A stretch of DNA of 64,000 nt from Microbacteriaceae bacterium (GTDB lineage Bacteria > Actinomycetota > Actinomycetes > Actinomycetales > Microbacteriaceae), in assembly GCA_003852775.1 (NCBI GenBank), contig RDDZ01000039.1:1-64000 (forward strand), given 5' to 3'. The position numbers and the translations under genes were made by a program. Positions 28,210-35,616 of this stretch are shown here, piece by piece. Each line of letters begins with the position of its first letter. Position 1 is the stretch's first letter. The notes beneath the pieces are model-generated. The model did not search any database. It worked only from the letters and a program-made list of their open reading frames with translations, and was not told the DNA's origin.

Positions 28210-29829
28210 TCAGAGCTCGAGCTCGGGGAACTCGCCCTCGTGCAGGACCTGGTAGTAGATCCAGACCTCCGTGAACACGACCGACGGGGTGAGGATCTCG
28301 AACGTGACGGTCCCCTCCGGGCCGATGATCGCGCGCCCGCCGATCACGCCGTCGACCACACCGATCAGCTCGAAGCCGGGCGACCCGCTCACCTCGACGA
28401 CGATGTGCAGGTAGCCGTCCTCGTAGTAGGAATACTCGCCCAGGAGGGAGAGGCTGCGGTCGGTCAACTCCGTCCCCGGCTCGCCGTCACCCTCGCCGCC
28501 GCCGTCACCCTCGCCGCCGCCGTCACCGGGGTCGTCGCCGTCACCCGGGTCGTCGCCGTCACCCGGGTCGTCGCCGTCACCCGGGTCGCCATCGTCACCC
28601 GGGTCGCCGCCGCCCGACGGATCCGGAGGCGTGCCCGTGCCGTTCTGCGTCGGCAGCACCGCCGGAGGAGCCACCGGACGGGCCCGCTGCGGGGGAGCCT
28701 CGTCGGCGTCGGGCGGTGGCGCCTCATCGACGGGGGCGGGCGTCTCCTCGACGGGCGCGGGGGTCTCCGGCACCCGCGCCGACTCCTGCATCTCGTCGGA
28801 CGCCTCCGGCGTCTCGACCGGGGCCGCCGCCGACTCCGCCACAGCCGGCTGCCACGCGGTCGAGGCGAGCACGCCACCCGAGACCACGAGCGATGCGGCG
28901 GCGATGCCGGCGATCGTCTTCGCGACCCCCACGGAGGCGAGCTTGCCCCCGATGCCGGACACATGGGAGCCCGGGGCGGCGGACGGCGCGCCGAAGGCGG
29001 TGGGCGGGGCGACCGCGGCACCGACGCCCGCGGAGACGACCCCGGGCATCGTCGCACCGCCGACGATGAGGGGCGGCAGCAGCAGCGCGAGACGGCGGTT
29101 GACGTACCTCGCCTCGGCCACCGACTCCCGGCAGTGCTCGCACTCGGCGAGGTGCCTCGACGCGCGGCGCATGTCCCGGTTGGATGCGGTGCCGCGCACC
29201 ACGGCACCCGCCCGTGTCGCGAACCACGCGCACTCCTCGGTCGCGCCCGGATGCAGGCGCAGGTGGGCCTGGATGTAGGCGTCGCGGAGCCCCTCGCGCG
29301 CTCGGAACGCGAGCTGCGCGACGGCGCCCGCCTTCAGGCCCAGGGTCGTCGCGAGCTCCGCCGTGGACAGCTCCTCGACCTCCGCGAGCCAGAGCACGTT
29401 CTGCCAGCGCTCCGGCAGCGCCGTGAACGCCTGCCGGGTGAGGTCGCGCTCCTCCCGGGTCGCACGGTCGTCGTCGGGCGAGACGGGCTCGAGGTGGCTC
29501 TCGAGGGCGTCGGAGGCATCCTCCCGGTTCCTCCTGCCCCACCCGGCGGCCACGTTCCGCACCGTCGTCATGAGGTACGCCCGGAAGGTCGCGATGGGGC
29601 CGCCGCCGCCGCGGATCGAGGCGAACAGGATGGTGAACGCCTCCTGCACGATGTCCTCGGCGTCGAAGGTTCGCGTCGCCTGCCGCGCGACGCTCAGGGC
29701 GTTCGCGTAGTGTCTGTTCCACAGCTCACCGAACGCGGACTCGTCGCCCGACCGCGCCGCAGCGACGAGGTCCATGTCGGTGGGGTGGTCGAACGTGGAT
29801 TCGCCGACCTTGTGGGTCGTCCGTCTCAT
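28210..29829 (-). CDS. ECF sigma factor fused to an anti-sigma zinc motif, membrane helix and exported domain
   Basis: 539 residues from the ATG at 29829; an in-frame upstream start is possible. Sigma region 2 (about 20-85; ESAFGELWNRHYANALSVAR, DAEDIVQEAF) and region 4 (about 125-180; FTALPERWQNVLWLAEVEEL, STAELATTLGLKAGAVAQLA) are intact. Then comes HLAECEHCRES, a His-x3-Cys-x2-Cys zinc anti-sigma motif (about 225), a membrane helix (about 305-325), an acidic Pro/Gly/Asp linker and an exported beta-rich domain (about 450-539). The sigma factor and its membrane sensor are thus one chain, as in some large ECF groups with C-terminal extensions. No separate anti-sigma gene is adjacent. Confidence 0.88.
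   Translation of the reverse strand: MRRTTHKVGESTFDHPTDMDLVAAARSGDESAFGELWNRHYANALSVARQATRTFDAEDIVQEAFTILFASIRGGGGPIATFRAYLMTTVRNVAAGWGRRNREDASDALESHLEPVSPDDDRATREERDLTRQAFTALPERWQNVLWLAEVEELSTAELATTLGLKAGAVAQLAFRAREGLRDAYIQAHLRLHPGATEECAWFATRAGAVVRGTASNRDMRRASRHLAECEHCRESVAEARYVNRRLALLLPPLIVGGATMPGVVSAGVGAAVAPPTAFGAPSAAPGSHVSGIGGKLASVGVAKTIAGIAAASLVVSGGVLASTAWQPAVAESAAAPVETPEASDEMQESARVPETPAPVEETPAPVDEAPPPDADEAPPQRARPVAPPAVLPTQNGTGTPPDPSGGGDPGDDGDPGDGDDPGDGDDPGDGDDPGDGGGEGDGGGEGDGEPGTELTDRSLSLLGEYSYYEDGYLHIVVEVSGSPGFELIGVVDGVIGGRAIIGPEGTVTFEILTPSVVFTEVWIYYQVLHEGEFPELEL
28481..28612 (-). repeat. in-frame 18-bp tandem repeat in the sigma-factor linker
   Basis: About four copies of an 18-bp unit encoding GDGDDP, flanked by 15- to 18-bp degenerate units encoding GDGGGE. 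They form a flexible acidic linker between the membrane helix and the exported domain. Copy number is likely to vary between strains by slippage, always keeping the frame. Confidence 0.8.
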
Positions 29830-29932
29830 GGGGACAGGATAAGCCGCAATCTCGTTCTCGGTGCGATCACACCGCAGAACGTGATAAGCCCGAGACCGAT
29901 CCGCCCCCGTGGGGTCACGCGCGACCGCACCG

Positions 29933-30295
29933 TCATCGCGCACCCCCGCGCCGATCGAGCACGAACAGGATCACTCCCCCGCCGGCCGCGGATGCGACGC
30001 TGACGAGGGCGAGGGTCTCGACGCCCAGCGCTCTCGTCTCCTCCCGGACGCCGCCGAGAGGGTCGGCGGGCGCGTCGCTGGGAGGCGGAGCGACCCGCAC
30101 GCGCGCCCGGCCCGTGATCCCGTCGAGACCCGCCTCGGCGCCCGCCATGTACCGACCCCGCGAAGGGGCCGACATCAGCTGCAGGGTGCCGACGGACGCC
30201 GAGACCGGGTCGTCCCGCTCCGCGAGCGGCACGGCGCCTGGGCGCTTCGGGTGTTCCCAGGGCACGACCGGCGTCCCGGGGGATGACGTGACCAC
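29933..30295 (-). CDS. hypothetical protein with C-terminal membrane segment, possibly a gene remnant
   Basis: 120 residues from a GTG at 30295. The body is Pro/Ala-rich without recognisable motif, and a hydrophobic stretch (about 92-112) is followed by a short basic end (LDRRGGAR), which looks like the membrane anchor of an exported protein. There is no signal peptide, so the 5' part may have been lost. The surroundings upstream are decayed genes, which supports a remnant. Reading frame and codon use are compatible with coding. Confidence 0.35.
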   Translation of the reverse strand: MVTSSPGTPVVPWEHPKRPGAVPLAERDDPVSASVGTLQLMSAPSRGRYMAGAEAGLDGITGRARVRVAPPPSDAPADPLGGVREETRALGVETLALVSVASAAGGGVILFVLDRRGGAR

Positions 30296-30559
30296 GGGTG
30301 TCAGCTCGTCGAGCTCACGATGCGGTTCGATAGCGCCGGCGGCCAGGGGACCAGACCTGGGGGAAGGGTCCGCACCGAGGCCGCCGGCACTTGCTGAGAT
30401 GCGATCGCGGCGCGCCGATCACGCGGATTCCGAAACTATCTGGGCCCGACTCTGCGCCGGCACGACCGAACGGCTCGACCTCGACGCCGAGAACGACTCG
30501 GGGGCTGGACGCGCCGCGCGGCGGGCGGGTAGTCGGTCGCGATCTCGAGCGACGCCGAG
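30296..30559. other. stretch without recognisable gene
   Basis: About 260 bp between the hypothetical frame and the DUF1996 remnant. All frames on both strands are broken or of poor composition, and I see no promoter, repeat or RNA signature. It is probably degraded coding DNA. Confidence 0.5.
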
Positions 30560-31048
30560 GGTGCGCAGCTCGCGGGGTGCCGAGCAGGAAGTCGCCCGTC
30601 GGCCCGCACCGGTACGAGACGCGGTCGCCGATCGCCTGGAAGCCGAGCGGCGGGGTCTCGATCGCAGCGTCGAACGCGGGCGAGCGGTCGTTGAAGCGGA
30701 TGCCCTCGGGCTCGACCTCCTCGCCGCCGAGCGCGATGGCGGGGTGCCAGTACGACGAGCGGTCGGCGGTGCTGTCGCACGAGGTCGCGTGCGCCTCGGG
30801 TGTCAGCTCGTCGAACTCGGACGTGACGCCACGACGGTTCCGTCGCAGAACTGGCCGGCGCTGTTGTTGTCCGCCCCGAGCATGAGGCACTGGCTCGTGA
30901 CGTCGGCCGGGGTGTCGGTCGCGTAGGAGAGCCAGCCCGCGGCGCTCGCCGCGGTGGCGGGAAGGAGAGCGGTGGTGATCGCCGTTCCGAGCGCAAGCGC
31001 TGTCGCGCGGCGGATGGCGGTGCGGGCAGGACGGGTCATGCGGGTCAT
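30560..31048 (-). pseudogene. DUF1996 secreted-protein remnant, frameshifted and deleted
   Basis: A good signal peptide (ATALALGTAITTALLPATAA, starts at ATG 31048 or 31039) runs into GWLSYATDTPADVTSQC and then stops making sense near 30835. A second frame then gives DELTPEAHATSCDSTADRSS and YWHPAIALGGEEVEPEG, the DUF1996 pattern TSC...ADRSxYWxPAL, up to about 30560. The core SHxHDFFGN segment and the C-terminal half are missing. At least one frameshift and one internal deletion are needed, so no full product can be made. DUF1996 proteins are extracellular and uncharacterised. Confidence 0.65.
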
Positions 31049-31070
31049 CCGGGATGCGGCCGTGGGGCCG

Positions 31071-31095
31071 CTGTGGTGGTGTCTCGTCACCACAG
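31071..31095. promoter_or_regulatory. perfect inverted repeat upstream of the DUF1996 remnant
   Basis: CTGTGGTG and CACCACAG with a 9-nt spacer, about 25-45 bp before the remnant's start codon. Either a former operator or a leader hairpin. A TACTGT hexamer overlaps its upstream edge on the minus strand. Confidence 0.3.
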
Positions 31096-31254
31096 TAGGG
31101 TTCGACGCCCCCCTGCACCGAGCGTTCAGTGCACCCGGTTTGGTTATATGACACGTCACAGATACGTTCGATCCTCCGCCGGAGAGGGGCGCCGCGACAG
31201 GGCCGGCAGGGGAGCGATCTGCGCTCGACGCGCTCCCGGGCGGGTGGCTCCTCC

Positions 31255-31366
31255 GCGCTCCACGAGTCGAGGAGCTCGACGAAGTGGCTCTTCGTCACGC
31301 CGAGGTGGGTCTGCATCGCACGGGCCGCGGCATCCGGGTCCTGCGCGCGGATGGCGTCGAGAAGGG
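31255..31366 (-). pseudogene. GntR/FadR-type regulator C-terminal remnant
   Basis: About 37 codons read LLDAIRAQDPDAAARAMQTH and LGVTKSHFVELLDSW, the last helices of an FCD ligand-binding domain of FadR-type GntR regulators. No HTH or upstream FCD part remains; the frame joins a permease fragment at its 5' side. Past LLDSW the frame continues without family character. Confidence 0.55.
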
Positions 31367-31380
31367 ATGATGGCCGACGA

Positions 31381-31540
31381 GTAGGTCGCGATCGCGATGG
31401 TGCGGTTCGGGTCGCGCACCTCGCTGCGGTAGACGACGGTCGACTCGAAGCCGATGAACGAGGCGAGGGTGAACACCCTCCACGGGATCTCCGGGCCGCC
31501 GAGCAGCACGATGTCGCTGCTTAGACGTTCCTTTCGGGAT
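31381..31540 (-). pseudogene. APC-type amino acid permease internal fragment
   Basis: About 43 clear codons with WRVFTLASFIGFESTVVYRS and EVRDPNRTIAIATYSSA, the conserved APC-permease loop after the sixth helix (FxSFIGFE...EARDPxRTIPRATY). Neither end of the gene is present. It abuts the GntR remnant in another frame, so the two joined by deletion. Confidence 0.6.
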
Positions 31541-31630
31541 CGGTCTACACGCTAGGCCAATGGGCCAATAGGCCCTGCATCGCTGTGTTACAGCGGCGTA
31601 AGACTTGTCCCGGACGTCTCGCGGACGACC

Positions 31631-31667
31631 AAGCGCCCCGCGCCGATCGGGATCGGGCGGGGCGCTT
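31631..31667 (-). terminator. hairpin terminator of the nrd operon
   Basis: Eleven-bp perfect stem (AAGCGCCCCGC, 31631-31641, with its complement at 31657-31667) and a 15-nt loop, 19 bp downstream of the nrdB stop. On the minus strand it is followed by GGTCGTCCGC without a T-run. Confidence 0.75.
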
Positions 31668-31685
31668 CGTGTGTGCTGCGGAGGC

Positions 31686-32687
31686 CTACTCCTTCGGGCG
31701 GTCGCCCGTCGACGCCTTCGCGTTCGCCTCGTACGAGGTGTTCGTCGACTCGAAGAAGTTGACGAGCTCGAGCGTGTCGTTCGCGGTCGCCATCCACTTC
31801 GCGGGGTTCACGACGTTGTAGTGGGCGCCGAAGCCGAGCTCCTCGAGGCGGCGGTCCGCGAGGTACTTCACGTACTGGTTGATGTAGTTCGCGTTGAGGC
31901 CGAGGATGCCGTTCGGGAGCAGGTCGTTGTTGTACTGCTCCTCCATCTCGACCGCGTCGAGGATCATCTGCTTGATCTCGGCCGCGAACTCCGGCGTCTG
32001 CAGGTCGGGGTTCTCATCGAGCACCGTGAGGATCAGGTTGATGCCGAACTTGAGGTGCAGCGACTCGTCGCGCACGATCCAGTCGACGAGCGAGCCGAAG
32101 TTGCGCAGCAGGTTCCGTTGACGGAATGAGAGCGCCACCATGAAGCCCGAGTAGAACCAGATGCCCTCGAGGATGATGTTGTAGGCGATCAGGTTCCGGA
32201 TGAAGTCCTGCTTGCCCTCGGTCGTCGTGATGTCGAGGGTCTCCTCGGTCATCCGCTTGATGAACTTGACCTCGAACTCCTCCTTACGCGCCATGGAGGG
32301 GATCTCGACGTGCGAGTTGTAGGCCTCGTTGCGGTCGATCGGGAACGTCTCGAGGACGTACTCGAACGACATGCAGTGGTTGGCCTCCTCCCACATCTGC
32401 TTCGCGAGGTAGAGGTGCGCCTCGGGGGCGTTCACATACGGGTACACGCCGAACGCGAGCGCCTTGTTGACGAGCAGCTCGTTCGGGTTGAAGTACGAGA
32501 TGAGGAAGGTGACCGCGTGGCGCTCCTCGTCGGTCATCTTCTTGAAGTCGGCGAGGTCCTCGCCGAGCTGGATCTCGTTGGGGAACCAGGTGTTGGCGAC
32601 CGCCTGGTCGTAGAGGTCCATCGCCCACTGGTAGGTGATGGGCTTGAGGAGGAGTCCTTCTTGAACTCCAGTCCCGAGGATGGCCAT
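31686..32687 (-). CDS. nrdB: ribonucleotide reductase R2 (beta) subunit, class Ic type
   Basis: 333 residues. Metal-ligand pattern: Glu70 (NPNELLV), Glu101 and His104 (WEEANH), Glu174 (IILEGIW), Glu208 and His211 (RDESLH). These six positions correspond to Chlamydia trachomatis R2 Glu89/120/193/227 and His123/230, each shifted by exactly 19. The residue at the tyrosyl-radical site is Phe108 (CMSFEY), as Phe127 in Chlamydia, and the first ligand is Glu, not Asp. That is the class Ic signature (Mn/Fe cofactor, no tyrosyl radical). ATG at 32687 behind GAAGGA. Last gene of the operon nrdA - tail peptide - nrdB. Confidence 0.93.
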   Translation of the reverse strand: MAILGTGVQEGLLLKPITYQWAMDLYDQAVANTWFPNEIQLGEDLADFKKMTDEERHAVTFLISYFNPNELLVNKALAFGVYPYVNAPEAHLYLAKQMWEEANHCMSFEYVLETFPIDRNEAYNSHVEIPSMARKEEFEVKFIKRMTEETLDITTTEGKQDFIRNLIAYNIILEGIWFYSGFMVALSFRQRNLLRNFGSLVDWIVRDESLHLKFGINLILTVLDENPDLQTPEFAAEIKQMILDAVEMEEQYNNDLLPNGILGLNANYINQYVKYLADRRLEELGFGAHYNVVNPAKWMATANDTLELVNFFESTNTSYEANAKASTGDRPKE

Positions 32688-32788
32688 GTGTGTATCCTTC
32701 CTGTACCACTCACGCCCGCCGGGTCCGGCGGCCGGGTGAGCGAGGCGGATGGGGGCCATCCCATCCGCCTCGCACTTCTCTCAGCTGG

Positions 32789-32869
32789 TTACTGGCAGCT
32801 CTCGCACTGCAGTTCGTCCATGGGGTCGACGGGCACGGCGTACTCGTCGATGGCGGTGTAGCCGGTCAT
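32789..32869 (-). CDS. 26-residue peptide carrying the C-terminal Cys pair of R1
   Basis: A short frame starts at ATG 32867-32869, overlapping the nrdA stop by the sequence ATGA, and ends at TAA 32789-32791. It contains DPMDELQCESCQ at its end: a CxxC pair in exactly the form that closes many class I R1 proteins (CEACQ or CESCQ), where it re-reduces the active-site disulphide. It lies in the -1 frame relative to nrdA; one extra G in the run of five at 32875-32879 would fuse it to R1. So it is either a separately translated, coupled peptide, a frameshift product, or a sign of a one-base sequencing error. Confidence 0.6.
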   Translation of the reverse strand: MTGYTAIDEYAVPVDPMDELQCESCQ

Positions 32870-35328
32870 GCGAGGCCCCCGAACCCGCGACGCGGTGCGG
32901 CGGCGGGGGAAGCCGCCGGCGCCTCGGCGGCCGGGGCGGATGCGGCACCGAAGCCGCGCTTGGCGCCTCCCGCCGCGATCTCCTCTGCCTTGTTGACCTT
33001 GACGGTCGACTGCTCGGCCTGGTGACGGGGCTTCACGTGCAGGTAGTAGGTCGTCTTGACGCCCTTCTCCCACGCCTTGTAGTAGATGTCCATCATGTCG
33101 CCGAGATCGCGCGTCTCGAGGTACATGTTGCGGCTGATCGCCTGGTCGATCCACTTCTGAGCGCGCGCCGCGACCTCGATGAAGGCGTACGGCGAGAGCT
33201 GGAAGCTCGTCTTGTAGACCTTCTTGAGCTCGTCGGGGATGTCGGCGATCACCTGGATGTCGCCCTGGCTGCGCAGCACCTGCTCGCGCACCTTCTCCCA
33301 GATGCCGAGGCGCTGGAGGTCGGCGACGAGGTTGCGGTTCACCTCGAGGAACTTGCCGTTCGAGGTCGAGCGGCTGAAGATCTGGGCGAACTGCGGGTCG
33401 AGGCCGGGCGTCGTGCCGGCGACGAGGCCGATGGACGCCGTGGGAGCGATCGCCATGAGCGTCGCGTTGCGCATGCCGCCCTTGACCTTCTCGCGCAGGC
33501 GGTCCCAGTCGAGGCGCATCGTGCGGTCGACCGTGATCGGCACGCCGCGGTCCTTCTCGGTGAGCTCGATCGAGTCGAACGGCACGAGGCCCTGCGACCA
33601 GCGCGAACCCTCGAAGTTGGCGTACGAGCCGCGCTCGCGGGCGAGATCGGCCGACTCGTCGATGGCCGCGTAGGAGACGTGCTCCATGATCTCGTCCATG
33701 AGGGCGTACGCCTCCTCGGACTCGTACGAGTAGCCGAACTTCTCGACGACGTCCGTGAAGCCCATGACGCCCAGGCCGATCGCGCGGTTCATCTGGTTGG
33801 CGTGGTCCGCCTCGGCGACCGAGGACTCCGTGATGTCGATGAGGTTGTCGAGCTGGCGCACCGCGCTGCGCGCCGACTCCTCGATGAGGTCCCAGTCGAA
33901 GCCGAGGCCGCCGTTCTCGTCGACCTTGAGGTGGGTCGAGAGGTTGATCGAGGCGAGGTTGCAGACGGAGATGTTCTCGAGGTCCTGCGGGAGGCAGATC
34001 TCGGTGCAGAGGTTCGAGAGGTGGATCGTGCCCGTGTTGTTGTTGAGGGCGCGGTTGTTGATCGTGTCCTTCCAGGTGAGCCACGGGTGGCTCGTGGTCT
34101 GGAGCGACATGAGGATGTCCTTGAACTGCGAGCGCGCCGAGATCTTCTTGAACATGCGCAGCTGGCCGGCCTCGGCCATCGCGACGTACTCGGCGTAGCG
34201 CTTCGAGAACGCCTCGCCGTAGAGCTCGTTGAGGTCGGACACCTCAAGCGGGTCAAAGAGGTACCAGTCGTCGTCGGTCTGCACGCGCTTCATGAACTCG
34301 TCCGAGATCCAGACGGCCGTGTTGGCGGTGCGGGTGCGGCGGTACGGGTCGCCGGAGTTCTGGCGGAGGTCGAGGAACTCGGGGAAGTCGAGGTGCCAGT
34401 TCTCCATGTAGAAGCACAGGGCGCCGAACTTCTTGCCGCCGCGGCTGACCGCGCGCAGCACCGAGTCGATCGTGTGCATGAAGGGGATGGGGCCCGTGCT
34501 CGTGGTGTTGTTCGAGCGGATGGGCGATCCCTGCGCACGGAGCTTGGTGACCGAGAGACCGATGCCGCCCGTGCCCTTCGTGAGCCACATGACGTCGCGC
34601 ACGCTCTTGGCGATGTGCTCGATGTCGTCGTGCATCTCCATGACGAAGCAGTTGGAGAGCTGCGGGTAGGCGGTACCCGCGTTGACGAGCGTCGAGCCGG
34701 CCGCGAGGTACTCGAGCTTCGACATCTTGTTGTAGAACTCGATCGCGTGGCTCGTGGGGTCGGCCTCGTTGAGCGAGAGACCCATCGCGATGCGCATCCA
34801 GAAGAACTGCGGCACCTCGAGGGGCTCGCCGTTGCGGGCCTTGATGCCGTAGCGGTTGTTGAGCGTGACGACGCCGATGTACTTGAGGAGGCCGTCGCGG
34901 CTGGGCTCGAGGGCCGCGGCGAGGCGCTCGAGGTCGAAGAGCTCGGGGAAGCGAGAGTCGAGCAGGAGCTCCTCGACGCCGCGGTTGATGGCGCGGGCGA
35001 AGTGGGTGCGGTGGAGCTCCTTGAGCTCCTCGTCGGTCTCGTAGTCGCCGAGCACGCGCTTGTAGATGGTCTTGAGGAGGAGGCGCGCGGCGACGGTGTC
35101 GAACTGCGGGTCGTCCTTGACGTTCTGGAGCGCGACCTGGATGACGGCCTCGTCGAGCTGCTGCGTCGTGATGCCGTCGAACAGGGTGAGCTCGAGCTCC
35201 GACGCGATCTGGGTGACCCAGGTGATCTCCTCGGAGAGCCCCCGGCTCGCCTCCTCGATCGCCAGGTTGATCTTGTTGGCGTCGTACGGCTCGCGCTCTC
35301 CGTTGCGCTTCACGACGGTGATGGTCAC
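32866..35328 (-). CDS. nrdA: ribonucleotide reductase R1 (alpha) subunit, class I
   Basis: 820 residues. An ATP-cone (about 1-90; VVKRNGEREPYDANKINLAI) is followed by the barrel. The catalytic Cys residues are seen as QLSNCFVMEM (first of the redox pair), NLCTEICLPQ (thiyl-radical Cys with Asn and Glu) and ISVCNLASIN (second of the pair). The radical-path Tyr pair may lie near the C-terminus (TTYYLHVKPR). The end is an Ala/Pro-rich tail with two RGFG copies and stops without the usual C-terminal CxxC, which is found in the overlapping small frame. GTG start at 35326-35328 behind GAAAGGGA. Reduces ribonucleotides for DNA synthesis. Confidence 0.94.
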   Translation of the reverse strand: MTITVVKRNGEREPYDANKINLAIEEASRGLSEEITWVTQIASELELTLFDGITTQQLDEAVIQVALQNVKDDPQFDTVAARLLLKTIYKRVLGDYETDEELKELHRTHFARAINRGVEELLLDSRFPELFDLERLAAALEPSRDGLLKYIGVVTLNNRYGIKARNGEPLEVPQFFWMRIAMGLSLNEADPTSHAIEFYNKMSKLEYLAAGSTLVNAGTAYPQLSNCFVMEMHDDIEHIAKSVRDVMWLTKGTGGIGLSVTKLRAQGSPIRSNNTTSTGPIPFMHTIDSVLRAVSRGGKKFGALCFYMENWHLDFPEFLDLRQNSGDPYRRTRTANTAVWISDEFMKRVQTDDDWYLFDPLEVSDLNELYGEAFSKRYAEYVAMAEAGQLRMFKKISARSQFKDILMSLQTTSHPWLTWKDTINNRALNNNTGTIHLSNLCTEICLPQDLENISVCNLASINLSTHLKVDENGGLGFDWDLIEESARSAVRQLDNLIDITESSVAEADHANQMNRAIGLGVMGFTDVVEKFGYSYESEEAYALMDEIMEHVSYAAIDESADLARERGSYANFEGSRWSQGLVPFDSIELTEKDRGVPITVDRTMRLDWDRLREKVKGGMRNATLMAIAPTASIGLVAGTTPGLDPQFAQIFSRSTSNGKFLEVNRNLVADLQRLGIWEKVREQVLRSQGDIQVIADIPDELKKVYKTSFQLSPYAFIEVAARAQKWIDQAISRNMYLETRDLGDMMDIYYKAWEKGVKTTYYLHVKPRHQAEQSTVKVNKAEEIAAGGAKRGFGAASAPAAEAPAASPAAAPRRGFGGLA

Positions 35329-35453
35329 GTGATCCCTTTCCTCCCCGCGCAGCCTGTCCGCGCGCCCCGTACTCCGATGAAAAACCCTGGTGAGAACCGA
35401 CCTCGACAGACCGTTCTCCAGCGTCGTTGCTCTCCCCCGGCCCGGAGGTTCCA

Positions 35454-35469
35454 CCACTATATATCGGGC
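35454..35469. promoter_or_regulatory. NrdR box 1
   Basis: CCACTATATATCGGGC fits the core of the NrdR consensus (C-W-A-t-A-T-a-T-w-G). It overlaps the -10 (TATATA) of the nrdA promoter, as expected for repression. Confidence 0.75.
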
Positions 35470-35486
35470 CCCCGACACCGGGCCAA
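35458..35486 (-). promoter_or_regulatory. nrdA promoter
   Basis: On the minus strand TTGGCC (35481-35486) and TATATA (35458-35463) are separated by exactly 17 nt. The leader to the GTG at 35328 is about 120 nt. NrdR boxes lie over the -10 and next to the -35. Confidence 0.7.
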
Positions 35487-35501
35487 CCCTAGATGTTGTG
35501 G
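35486..35501. promoter_or_regulatory. NrdR box 2
   Basis: ACCCTAGATGTTGTGG matches the conserved NrdR positions with two core differences. Its centre is 32 bp from box 1, about three helical turns, the usual spacing for paired NrdR boxes. Confidence 0.7.
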
Positions 35502-35507
35502 GCGTGT

Positions 35508-35554
35508 CATCCACAGATGTGCATAACTTCACGAGTGTTATGCACATTTTCCAC
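35508..35554. promoter_or_regulatory. cluster of four DnaA-box-like 9-mers upstream of nrdA
   Basis: TCATCCACA (35508-35516), the complement of TTATGCACA (35519-35527), TTATGCACA (35538-35546) and TTTTCCACA (35546-35554). The first and last fit the relaxed actinobacterial DnaA box; the central pair has one mismatch and forms an inverted repeat. They lie 20-70 bp upstream of the nrdA -35. Confidence 0.5.
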
Positions 35555-35601
35555 ACCCTAGGAGTCGCATCCGACAGGGTCCCGCCGTCGCCCCTCGGCA
35601 C

Positions 35602-35607
35602 TAGGCT
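35602..35607 (+). promoter_or_regulatory. -10 element of a leaderless MFS gene promoter
   Basis: TAGGCT ends 9 nt before the GTG at 35617. No ribosome site is present, consistent with a leaderless transcript. Confidence 0.4.
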
Positions 35608-35616
35608 CGGAACGCC

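Noticed and set aside
28481..28612. Regularly spaced repeats considered as a CRISPR array
   Set aside because: The 18-bp units are contiguous without spacers, are in frame and encode an acidic linker of the sigma-factor protein.
35508..35554. DnaA-box cluster considered as a chromosomal or plasmid origin
   Set aside because: No dnaA, dnaN, gyrB, repA or AT-rich unwinding element nearby; the boxes fit an nrdA promoter role better.
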